6,907 bases of DNA from Chlorobium sp. (GTDB lineage Bacteria; Bacteroidota; Chlorobiia; Chlorobiales; Chlorobiaceae): contig JANQGE010000002.1 of the NCBI GenBank assembly GCA_028277485.1, positions 1 to 6,907 of the forward strand, written 5' to 3'. The notes under the pieces were generated by a model. The model had not been told where the DNA came from, did no database searches, and saw only the letters and a program-made list of their open reading frames with translations. Shown here in pieces: positions 1 through 5,332 of this stretch. A program made the translations under genes and the position numbers. How positions within the stretch are numbered: the first letter of the stretch is position 1; each line of letters opens with the position of its first letter.

Positions 1-102
1 GGTCGGTGCTCGAAATCCTCATGTACTCTGTGTACACTCCGGTTTCTGTGCTCCGTCCGCCTCGTACTCATGTCGCTCACGACAATTTATAGAGGTGCCT
101 TT
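1..102 (+). repeat. 142-bp palindromic element, copy 1 (right part, cut by window edge)
   Basis: This stretch matches 6806-6907 base for base except at three positions (30, 49 and 100). It is therefore the right-hand part of the same 142-bp element that is intact at 6764-6905. It holds the conserved core (TGCTCGAAATCCTCATGTAC and what follows), the right stem arm at 64-76, and the terminal repeat ending TAGAGGTGCC near 99. Its left end lies outside the window. No reading frame fills it, so it is a non-coding, MITE-like or REP-like repeat. Confidence 0.85.
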
Positions 103-193
103 AATTTGTTACGTGACCCGAATACTTCGTTGGGCGGATAGGGGAGGATTTCTGGGCTCCATCCGCCTTGTCTTCAGGTTGCTCACAATAATT
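102..193 (+). repeat. Decayed, internally deleted copy of the 142-bp element
   Basis: Bases 103-143 follow the left arm of the intact copy at 6776-6807 almost exactly (TAATTTGTTACGTGACCCG and onward). Bases 148-193 follow its right half with many changes (GATTTCTGGGCTCC, CCGCCTTGTC, GCTCACAATAATT). The central part with the ATGTAC motifs is missing, and both terminal repeats are gone. The copy starts exactly where copy 1 ends, so the two are joined head to tail. The arms at 113-125 and 170-182 can still pair at 9 of 13 positions. Confidence 0.7.
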
Positions 194-343
194 CCGCTTC
201 CTTCGAGCATGCTGTTTCGAATCACCTGAGAGCCTCTCTCCCTCGCTGTTTTCCCACTGAAAATCGTCACCTTCGTGTACTGGCCGAAAGATCATCTTTC
301 CGACGGTTTACCATGAAAATGCCTCTGTGTTGCGAGCTTTATT

Positions 344-351
344 TATATTTG
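344..351 (+). promoter_or_regulatory. Candidate -7 promoter box for the AraC-family gene
   Basis: TATATTTG is a perfect match to TAnnTTTG, the -7 box of Bacteroidetes-type promoters. That promoter type fits three other sites in this window. No TTTG or TTG lies 17-23 bases upstream, so the -33 box is missing. Transcription would start near 358, giving a leader of about 67 nt. Confidence 0.35.
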
Positions 352-400
352 GTCTTTATTCAGTTAAAAATGCCGTTACGGTTCGGGAGATCGGGGCGGA

Positions 401-410
401 ACTACGTAGT
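401..410. promoter_or_regulatory. Perfect 10-base palindrome just before the RBS; possible operator
   Basis: ACTACGTAGT is a perfect palindrome that ends 3 bases before the AGGAGG ribosome binding site (414-419). A protein bound here could block transcription or translation of the regulator gene, for example by autoregulation. It may also be chance. Confidence 0.25.
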
Positions 411-424
411 ATCAGGAGGCGGGC

Positions 425-1432
425 ATGTCCGGGAATACAATAATAACCACAGCCGAAGAGCTTTTCGGAGACTTTTTCAACCCTGTCAAGATGCGGAATT
501 GCAGGGACGGTTTCGAAACATACTGGCAGCCGCCACAGGAGATCGGGAGCGGGTTTATGTCTATGATCAAACTGCGGCCGGGTTTTATCATGGGAGTGGG
601 GCGTTATCGGTTTACAGAGGATGTCACGTACAGTTTCGAGCAGCAGTGGCCTTTCGTCATTGTCGGGTTCAACGCCTCGGGGGGGTACAATGTCGACGCT
701 GAACAGAGCCGAGAGACAATCTCGTTCAAGCAGGGAGAGAGTTACATGGCTTATCAGCCGGAGTGGCACGGCATGGTAAGCGTCGAGGCCGGAAGTTACA
801 TAACCAATGTAAACGTCCATATACGTCCCCCGTTGCTGAGTGCCTATCTGGCGGGCCAACATGATCCGTCCCTGGACGGCATACGGGACATTCTCGACGG
901 GACGAACGACCAATTTTTCTATCAGGTGTCAATCATCCCGGCTGTTGCCAATATGATCGTCGACCAGATAATGAATTGTCCATACCAGGGTGCATTGCGA
1001 CGGCTCTACTTTGAAGGCAAGGCCCTGGAATTGATTACCTGCGGCATAACCCCGTATGTCGTACCGGGAACGGTTCTGCAAAAAAACGCCATCGTCCGGC
1101 ACGGTGACATCGAGCGGGTGCGGTACGCAAGAGAAATGGTCGGACGGGATTTTCAGAATCCACCGAAATTGCTCGATCTGGCCAGGGCTGTCGGCATCCC
1201 GCACTCCAGGCTTAATTTCTATTTTCGGGAAGTATACGGCACGACCATCTTCGGTTACATTCGTGAAATGCGTTTGCGTCACGCCAAATCCCTGCTGGAC
1301 GAAGGGCGGATGAATGTCACTGAGGTGGCTTACGAGGTCGGTTATTCAAGTCTCAGTCATTTTGCCAAATCTTTCAAGGATTGTTATGGCGTCGTGCCCG
1401 GTAAATATCTCAGGTCGGTATCCCGGCGATAG
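425..1432 (+). CDS. AraC-family transcriptional regulator, PchR-like
   Basis: This 335-residue protein has the two helix-turn-helix motifs of the AraC DNA-binding domain at its C-terminus, roughly residues 230-330. The first motif is around LLDLARAVGIPHSRLNFYFR (249-268). The second runs from VTEVAYEVGYSSLSHFAKSF (298-317) to the family's typical ending GVVPGKYLR (322-330). The N-terminal 200 residues resemble the sensor region of PchR-type regulators, which in known cases bind a ferric siderophore and activate the gene for its receptor. The start at 425 is well supported: AGGAGG lies at 414-419 with a 5-base gap. A TonB-dependent receptor gene follows 123 bp downstream on the same strand, the classic arrangement for this subfamily. 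The actual inducer cannot be read from the sequence. The family call is firm; the PchR-like subfamily call is moderately sure. Confidence 0.92.
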   Translation: MSGNTIITTAEELFGDFFNPVKMRNCRDGFETYWQPPQEIGSGFMSMIKLRPGFIMGVGRYRFTEDVTYSFEQQWPFVIVGFNASGGYNVDAEQSRETISFKQGESYMAYQPEWHGMVSVEAGSYITNVNVHIRPPLLSAYLAGQHDPSLDGIRDILDGTNDQFFYQVSIIPAVANMIVDQIMNCPYQGALRRLYFEGKALELITCGITPYVVPGTVLQKNAIVRHGDIERVRYAREMVGRDFQNPPKLLDLARAVGIPHSRLNFYFREVYGTTIFGYIREMRLRHAKSLLDEGRMNVTEVAYEVGYSSLSHFAKSFKDCYGVVPGKYLRSVSRR

Positions 1433-1555
1433 CGGACGAAGCCGCCGGGAGAGTTTCAATTTTCCGTCAAAAAAAGATCATGAACCGTTAGCGGATTACA
1501 CCGACGATCGGTAGACTTGTTGAGGTTGTATTTCAAAACGTAATCTGTATGTGTT
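1433..1555 (+). promoter_or_regulatory. Intergenic region with possible activator-dependent promoter of the receptor gene
   Basis: An inverted repeat ACCGA-CGA-TCGGT lies at 1500-1512. It touches TAGACTTG (1512-1519), a one-mismatch match to the TAnnTTTG -7 box. No TTTG sits 19 bases upstream of that box. A promoter with a -7 box, no -33 box and a symmetric site beside it would suit an activator such as the AraC-type protein encoded upstream, but this is inference. A sigma70-like alternative is TTGTTG (1517-1522), 18 bases, TAATCT (1541-1546), which would leave almost no leader before the ATG. Confidence 0.25.
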
Positions 1556-3661
1556 ATGCGTTACAAGTCGCGGTGTGAGGTATCGGGGAGAAACACACTC
1601 TCCGCCATTCTGTGTGCAGCGGGATTGCTCCCGGTGTGGTTTGCCGCTCCGGTTGCGGCTGAAGAGAAAGAGCCGGAACAGAAAGTTGTTCGGGAGGATC
1701 GGTCTTATGCCACATTCGAAGCACAGGAAATGATCGTTACAGCCCAGAAACAGGAGGAAGAGCTTAAGGATGTTCCTATCAGTGTCAGTGTAATGACCGG
1801 TTATGATGTTGAAGACAAGCATATCGACGGCATCTGGAAACTGGCGGACCATATCCCGAGTTTAATGATTTTTGATACAGGCATGACCGATATGTTCGCC
1901 CAGCCTTCAATGCGCGGTGTCAGTGCACCTGCAAACACGTTCTCGTCTTCTGTCGGTCTTTACGTTGACGGAGTGCCGATTGTAGCCAGTCAGGGATATA
2001 TAACAGGCCTGCTTGATATAGAACGGATAGAGGTTCTCAGAGGCCCTCAGGGCACACTGTACGGCAAAAATACCGAGGCAGGGGCTATCAATGTCATTAC
2101 ACGTCAACCTGATGACGAGTGGCGGGGAAGAATAGGGGGTGAAATTGGTGAAGACAACAAGCGGCTTATCATGGGAACACTGAGCGGACCTCTTGTTCAA
2201 GAAAAACTTTTTTTCAGTCTCGCCGGGCAATTCGACAGTAAAGATGGCTTTATCAAAAACACCTATCTCGGGGGAGCCGACGATGACCGTGAACGATATT
2301 ACGGTCGTGCACAGCTCAGATGGACCCCTTCACCGGACTGGGATATTTCCTTGATCATGTCCAGGTTGTTTGCGGATGAAGGCAGCGGTGCCATTGTCGG
2401 AGGCGATAATCTGCATGCAATGCTTGGAACCGTAAAACCTCCGGAGCGAACGGTCAGTTCTGATTTGCGGCCGGAGAAAGAAGCCTACAACGATATCCAT
2501 TCCTTGAAAATTGCTTATGATGTAAACGATTCCATGCGCTTGACGTCCATTACTGCAAGGAAAATGACTGACTGGGAAGCAATGGCGGATTTTGATTTTG
2601 TGTCTATGCCGATTTACCATGTCTATAGTCAGTATGAGTTTTCTAATGTATCCCAGGAGTTCAGACTAAACTGGCAGTCCGGGCGCATGAGAGGGCAACT
2701 TTCCTTGTACGGAGACTCGCATGTAAATGACATGGTCGTGGGAAGTATACTGCCTGGCAACTCCAGAATGAGGACAACCGATCGTGAAATTACCGGGGAC
2801 TCCTATGCGGTGTACGGTCAGGTCGATTATAGCCTGACAGATGCCATCAATGTGATTGGAGGGCTCAGATATGAAAGGCAAAACATGGAATATGAGGATG
2901 CCCTGCTCTTGAGCGATGGAGATGAGTCCTGGGAAAAGATCACCCCCAAGTTCGGGTTGCGGTATCGATTGACCCCGGAGATTAATATGTACGCCACTAT
3001 AGCCGAGGGTTACCGGACCGGCGGCTTTAACAATACTGTTACCGATTTAGAGTTTTTGACCTATGATCCGGAGGAACTCTGGAATTATGAGGTTGGCGTC
3101 AAAACAAGCTTTCTGGAAAATCGCCTGCTTGTCAATGCAAGCATTTACTACATGGACATTCAGAACATGCAGGTAGAGGAATGGGTGACCCCCGTAACTA
3201 CCTATGTCACAAATGCGGCCGAAGCCACGGCCAAAGGGGTGGAAATCGAACTGACAGCCAGGGTGCTGGAAGGCCTGACCATCACTGCCGGGCTTGGATA
3301 TAATGATACCACCTTTGACACCTTCGAAGATGCCCTGGGGGATTATTCAGGGAACAAGAACCCTTTTGCGCCGGAATATACTTTTAATTTGGGAGCCATG
3401 TACAGGCATGGGAAAGGTTTGTTCCTTTCGGCCGACCTGGTGGGTTACGGTGATATGTACATAGATAAAGACAATAAGGACATCAGGGAATCTTACGAAC
3501 TGGTCAATGCGAAAATCGGCTATGAATTCGATCAATTTGATGTCTACGTGTATGCATACAATCTGTTCGATGCCAAATATGACAGCGTCAATTATTACGG
3601 GTTTTACGACATCTACAGTCCCCCGCGCGAGATCGGGCTGCAACTTGCTTACCGGTTGTAA
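1556..3661 (+). CDS. TonB-dependent outer-membrane receptor, siderophore-type
   Basis: This 701-residue protein is of usual length for a receptor that imports ferric siderophores or similar chelates across the outer membrane using TonB energy. A signal peptide covers residues 1-35 (basic start, hydrophobic core about 15-31, likely cut after PVAA). A TonB-box-like stretch, EMIVTAQKQ, lies at 58-66 and is followed by DVPISVSV. The plug domain runs to about residue 190, with SMRGV (118-122), VGLYVDGVP (133-141), IERIEVLRGPQGTLYGKN (155-172) and GAINVITRQP (176-185). The rest is a beta-barrel of alternating amphipathic strands. The last strand, IGLQLAYRL, ends in Leu instead of the common C-terminal Phe. 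The ATG at 1556 has no Shine-Dalgarno motif, but an in-frame TAA at 1541 rules out an earlier start and the signal peptide supports this one. The upstream PchR-like gene suggests induction by its own substrate. The substrate is unknown. Confidence 0.95.
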   Translation: MRYKSRCEVSGRNTLSAILCAAGLLPVWFAAPVAAEEKEPEQKVVREDRSYATFEAQEMIVTAQKQEEELKDVPISVSVMTGYDVEDKHIDGIWKLADHIPSLMIFDTGMTDMFAQPSMRGVSAPANTFSSSVGLYVDGVPIVASQGYITGLLDIERIEVLRGPQGTLYGKNTEAGAINVITRQPDDEWRGRIGGEIGEDNKRLIMGTLSGPLVQEKLFFSLAGQFDSKDGFIKNTYLGGADDDRERYYGRAQLRWTPSPDWDISLIMSRLFADEGSGAIVGGDNLHAMLGTVKPPERTVSSDLRPEKEAYNDIHSLKIAYDVNDSMRLTSITARKMTDWEAMADFDFVSMPIYHVYSQYEFSNVSQEFRLNWQSGRMRGQLSLYGDSHVNDMVVGSILPGNSRMRTTDREITGDSYAVYGQVDYSLTDAINVIGGLRYERQNMEYEDALLLSDGDESWEKITPKFGLRYRLTPEINMYATIAEGYRTGGFNNTVTDLEFLTYDPEELWNYEVGVKTSFLENRLLVNASIYYMDIQNMQVEEWVTPVTTYVTNAAEATAKGVEIELTARVLEGLTITAGLGYNDTTFDTFEDALGDYSGNKNPFAPEYTFNLGAMYRHGKGLFLSADLVGYGDMYIDKDNKDIRESYELVNAKIGYEFDQFDVYVYAYNLFDAKYDSVNYYGFYDIYSPPREIGLQLAYRL

Positions 3662-3672
3662 TTCGTAGAAGT

Positions 3673-3830
3673 GTTTCGATTCCGATACCGACGGCGAATC
3701 CCGATGTTATCTTTCGGAGATCGGGATCGGGTTTCGGGGTCGGAAGAGTCGTCACCAAGCCCGCGAGAGCGGGCGCCGTCACCGTCACTCGTTCCTGCCA
3801 ACCGATGTTTCCCTCCCCGCGACGTGTTTT
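3673..3830. repeat. Degenerate hexamer repeat block, copy 1
   Basis: From 3677 the sequence reads as hexamers CGATTC, CGATAC, CGACGG, CGAATC, CCGATG. From 3715 it reads as TCGG-type hexamers up to 3743. The 3715-3742 segment recurs at 6478-6511 with exactly one extra hexamer (GTCGGT) in the second copy. Further right, GTCACC/GTCACTCG pieces (3751-3792) also recur at 6552-6578. Within the block, a perfect stem GCCCGC-GAGA-GCGGGC lies at 3759-3774. No reading frame here looks real. The block fills most of the 249-bp gap after the receptor gene. Confidence 0.6.
3680..3745 (+). other. Long imperfect hairpin 18 bp after the receptor stop codon
   Basis: The outer arms at 3680-3691 and 3734-3745 pair at 11 of 12 positions, counting one G-U and with one A-G mismatch. 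The inner arms ATCCCGAT (3698-3705) and ATCGGGAT (3720-3727) pair perfectly around a 14-base loop. Between them is a 6x6 internal loop. No T-tract follows, so it is not a standard intrinsic terminator. It could protect the 3' end of the receptor mRNA or simply reflect the repeat content. Confidence 0.45.
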
Positions 3831-3844
3831 TTTCTGAAAATTTT

Positions 3845-3875
3845 TTTGGAAACTGTAGCGTTTTCGATACTTTTT
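3845..3875 (+). promoter_or_regulatory. Promoter of the metal-resistance operon (TTTG-N19-TACTTTTT)
   Basis: TTTG (3845-3848), exactly 19 bases, then TACTTTTT (3868-3875) matches the Bacteroidetes-type promoter TTTG-N19-TAnnTTTG with one mismatch. The spacing equals that of the two small-RNA promoters in this window. It predicts a start near 3880-3883, about 30 bases before the sensor gene and just upstream of the operator-like inverted repeat. Confidence 0.5.
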
Positions 3876-3886
3876 TATAAAGTAAC

Positions 3887-3912
3887 ATAACCTCTCCAGG
3901 GGGATAGGATAT
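3887..3912. promoter_or_regulatory. Operator-like inverted repeat over the RBS and start codon
   Basis: The pattern ATAnCCTnTCC, 4 bases, GGAnAGGnTAT is a 26-base inverted repeat in which 9 of 13 pairs match. The C-tract/G-tract arms flanked by A/T bases resemble known CsoR/RcnR-family operators in layout. It includes the G-rich ribosome binding site (AGGGGG, 3898-3903) and the first two bases of the ATG. Binding of the sensor encoded next door would cover the start of its own mRNA, which fits negative autoregulation. Confidence 0.5.
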
Positions 3913-4180
3913 GAGCAAGATACACACTACACATGCCGATATTGTCAACCGCCTGAAACGTGCGGACGGTCACATGCGCAAGATCATTGCCATGATTGAG
4001 GAGGGGCGGTCTTGTATCGAAGTGGCGCAGCAGCTCCACGCGGTGGAGAAAGCGATCAGCCAGGCCAAAAAGACCTTTATTCACGATCATATCGATTATT
4101 GTCTGTATGGCTCGGTAGAACAGAAGAGGGATGCCCGTGATCTGGTAAATGAATTCAAGACTATTTCGAAGTACCTTTAA
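3911..4180 (+). CDS. CsoR/RcnR-family metal-sensing repressor
   Basis: This 89-residue, all-helical protein matches the CsoR/RcnR/FrmR (DUF156) family in length and pattern: NRLKRADGHMRKI (13-25), the metal-ligand Cys in GRSC (Cys35), LHAVEKAISQAKK (42-54), and HDHIDYCLYG (58-67) with His60 and Cys64. Members are tetramers that let go of DNA when metal binds. The Cys35-His60-Cys64 set is the CsoR (Cu+) and InrS (Ni2+) type, unlike E. coli RcnR, which has His64. His5 and His8 near the N-terminus could add a Ni/Co ligand, although the usual position 3 is Lys. The gene lies 18 bp before an RcnA-type exporter gene, so Ni/Co is the likelier signal than Cu. A G-rich ribosome binding site at 3898-3903 and an operator-like repeat support this start. 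The family call is firm; the metal is inferred. Confidence 0.92.
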   Translation: MSKIHTTHADIVNRLKRADGHMRKIIAMIEEGRSCIEVAQQLHAVEKAISQAKKTFIHDHIDYCLYGSVEQKRDARDLVNEFKTISKYL

Positions 4181-4198
4181 ACCGCAGGATTTGAAGTA

Positions 4199-5044
4199 AT
4201 GGATATGTATTCCATGATCGAGCAGGGAAACGCCAACCCCCTGTTTCTGGTTGCGGCGGCATCGGTTCTGGGAGCGTTGCACGGGCTCGAACCAGGACAT
4301 TCCAAGACCATGATCGCGGCGTTCATCATCGCGGTTCGCGGAACCGTGATGCAGGCGGTGGTGCTGGGGCTCTCCGCGGTCGTTTCGCACAGTCTTATCG
4401 TCTGGGTGCTGGGTTTGCTCGTGCTCACCTACGGGGACGAGATGATCGCCGAAGAGATGGAGCCCTGGTTCATCATGGCGTCGGGCGTCATCATTCTCTG
4501 CATAGCCCTCTGGATGGCATGGCGGATCTACCGGGACCGGAAGGCCCGGCGCACCCACGCCCACGAGCATCATCACGGCGGAGAAGCGGCCGGCCATCGT
4601 CACCACAGTCATGACGATGATCATCATCATGACCGATTACCGCAGGACGCTCATGCAAGAGCACATGCGATGGATATCGAGAAACGGTTCGCATCGGGGC
4701 GGGCGACGACGGGCCAGGTGATCTGGTTCGGGCTGACGGGCGGCCTGATCCCCTGCCCGGCGGCAGTTACTGTCCTGATTGTATGTCTGCATCTGAATCA
4801 CTTCTGGCTGGGCGTGGGTCTTGTGGCTTCGTTCAGCATCGGGCTGGCGCTGACCCTGGTAACGGTCGGAGTCGTTGCCGCCTGGGGCGTATCGTTTGCA
4901 CGGCGCAAATCTTCCCGGTTCGAAGCCTTGTTTTCCGCCGCACCCTATATCTCCGTAGTGGTGATAGGGCTGCTGGGTTTGCTCATGCTCTATTCCGGTT
5001 TTTCGCATATCAGCGCTTCCGGTCACACCCCGGTATTCCACTGA
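4199..5044 (+). CDS. rcnA: RcnA-type nickel/cobalt efflux protein
   Basis: This 281-residue inner-membrane protein has the features of RcnA, which exports Ni2+ and Co2+ (the E. coli protein is about 274 residues). Visible are GALHGLEPGHSKTM (25-38), a conserved membrane motif with likely metal-ligand His residues, then VVSHSLIVW (61-69). A cytoplasmic or loop His-rich stretch lies at 120-157, with about fifteen His and the ending QDAHARAHA. GLTGGLIPCPAAVTVL (178-193) and FSIGLALTLVTVGV (212-225) follow. About six hydrophobic segments can be seen. AGGA at 4186-4189 is the ribosome binding site, 9 bases before ATG. It is co-transcribed with the upstream sensor gene (18-bp gap), so metal excess should induce it. 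The DNA looks richer in G+C than the flanking genes: row 4381-4440 has 35 G/C of 60. Motif agreement with enterobacterial RcnA, as I recall it, is strong. Confidence 0.94.
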   Translation: MDMYSMIEQGNANPLFLVAAASVLGALHGLEPGHSKTMIAAFIIAVRGTVMQAVVLGLSAVVSHSLIVWVLGLLVLTYGDEMIAEEMEPWFIMASGVIILCIALWMAWRIYRDRKARRTHAHEHHHGGEAAGHRHHSHDDDHHHDRLPQDAHARAHAMDIEKRFASGRATTGQVIWFGLTGGLIPCPAAVTVLIVCLHLNHFWLGVGLVASFSIGLALTLVTVGVVAAWGVSFARRKSSRFEALFSAAPYISVVVIGLLGLLMLYSGFSHISASGHTPVFH

Positions 5045-5201
5045 CAGAGGCAGCGCAAACTATCCTTGGTTCCCGTCGCTTACCCATGCGGCTGGCAAGG
5101 GCCGGCGGGTGCAAACCGTTTTTTGATGAGCAAGAGTATGCTTGGATGGGTACATCCCGTGGTGTCACCGGTCAGGGCTCTGAGATATTTTTTTATTTTT
5201 A
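5045..5201. other. Intergenic region after the exporter gene
   Basis: I see no gene here. A weak terminator candidate is the stem GCTGGC-AAGG-GCCGGC at 5091-5106 (one G-U pair) with six T at 5119-5124. The 12-base gap between stem and T-run makes it poor. From about 5187 the sequence turns very T-rich (TTATTTTTATTT), leading into the promoter of the first small-RNA-like unit. The same T-rich lead-in occurs before the second unit. Confidence 0.4.
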
Positions 5202-5232
5202 TTTGGACAAATTAAAAATATACTTACATTAA
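5202..5232 (+). promoter_or_regulatory. Promoter of small-RNA-like unit A (TTTG-N19-TACATTAA)
   Basis: TTTG (5202-5205) and TACATTAA (5225-5232) are 19 bases apart, matching the Bacteroidetes-type promoter. The same T-rich lead-in, TTTG, 19-base spacing and TACATT recur at 6625-6655. Transcription would start near 5237-5240. Confidence 0.55.
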
Positions 5233-5237
5233 GAGCA

Positions 5238-5309
5238 ACACTGGTTGTGTTACCATTGTTGATTCTCCTTCCTAAGCCCCTCTGCAAGTGCCACAGAGGG
5301 GCTTTTTTT
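5238..5309 (+). ncRNA. Candidate small RNA A (or attenuated leader of the hydrolase gene)
   Basis: A promoter and a strong terminator lie about 70 bases apart with no reading frame between them. Near the start, AACAC (5237-5241) and GTGTT (5247-5251) can form a short hairpin. An unpaired pyrimidine-rich stretch follows, including CTCCTTCC (5265-5272), then the terminator. A related unit lies at 6661-6732: both read TAC, ATTGTT, ATTCT, CTTC in the middle and end in near-identical terminators. Only 23 bases separate the T-run from the hydrolase ATG, so this could also be that gene's leader with an attenuator. The start site is inferred. Confidence 0.45.
5274..5309 (+). terminator. Strong intrinsic terminator of unit A
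   Basis: AAGCCCCTCTG (5274-5284) pairs perfectly with CAGAGGGGCTT (5294-5304) around a 9-base loop, and seven T run from 5303 to 5309. This is a textbook Rho-independent terminator. It lies upstream of a gene, so it either ends a separate small RNA or attenuates transcription into that gene. Confidence 0.85.
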
Positions 5310-5332
5310 AATCACCATCTGAAATTGATAGC

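Larger units (their letters stand above)
194..424. other. Non-coding leader region upstream of the AraC-family gene
   Basis: I see no gene here. Visible structure is limited. A small inverted repeat lies at 286-300 (GAAAGA, 3-base loop, TCTTTC). A promoter-like box lies at 344-351. A short match to the hexamer-type repeat lies at 385-399 (compare 6479-6493). A perfect 10-base palindrome lies at 401-410. The ribosome binding site of the next gene lies at 414-419. Confidence 0.5.

Noticed and set aside
356..913. Minus-strand open frame of 185 residues inside the AraC-family gene
   Set aside because: It is the antisense shadow of a well-supported gene, has no recognisable domain, and no promoter or ribosome binding site.
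1421..1450. Inverted repeat TCCCGGCG / CGCCGGGA at the end of the AraC-family gene as a terminator
   Set aside because: The 8-bp stem is perfect, but no T-tract follows and it overlaps the stop codon. Not enough for a terminator call.
3875..4630. Minus-strand open frame of 251 residues across the metal operon
   Set aside because: It lies antisense to two clear family members; its odd low-complexity composition comes from reading the His-rich codons backwards.
5091..5124. Terminator of the exporter operon
   Set aside because: The 6-bp stem with a G-U pair is separated from the six T by 12 bases; too weak to list as a terminator.
5203..5224. Sigma70 promoter TTGGAC ... TATACT for unit A
   Set aside because: The spacer is only 10 bases; the TTTG-N19-TACATT reading fits both units with equal spacing.
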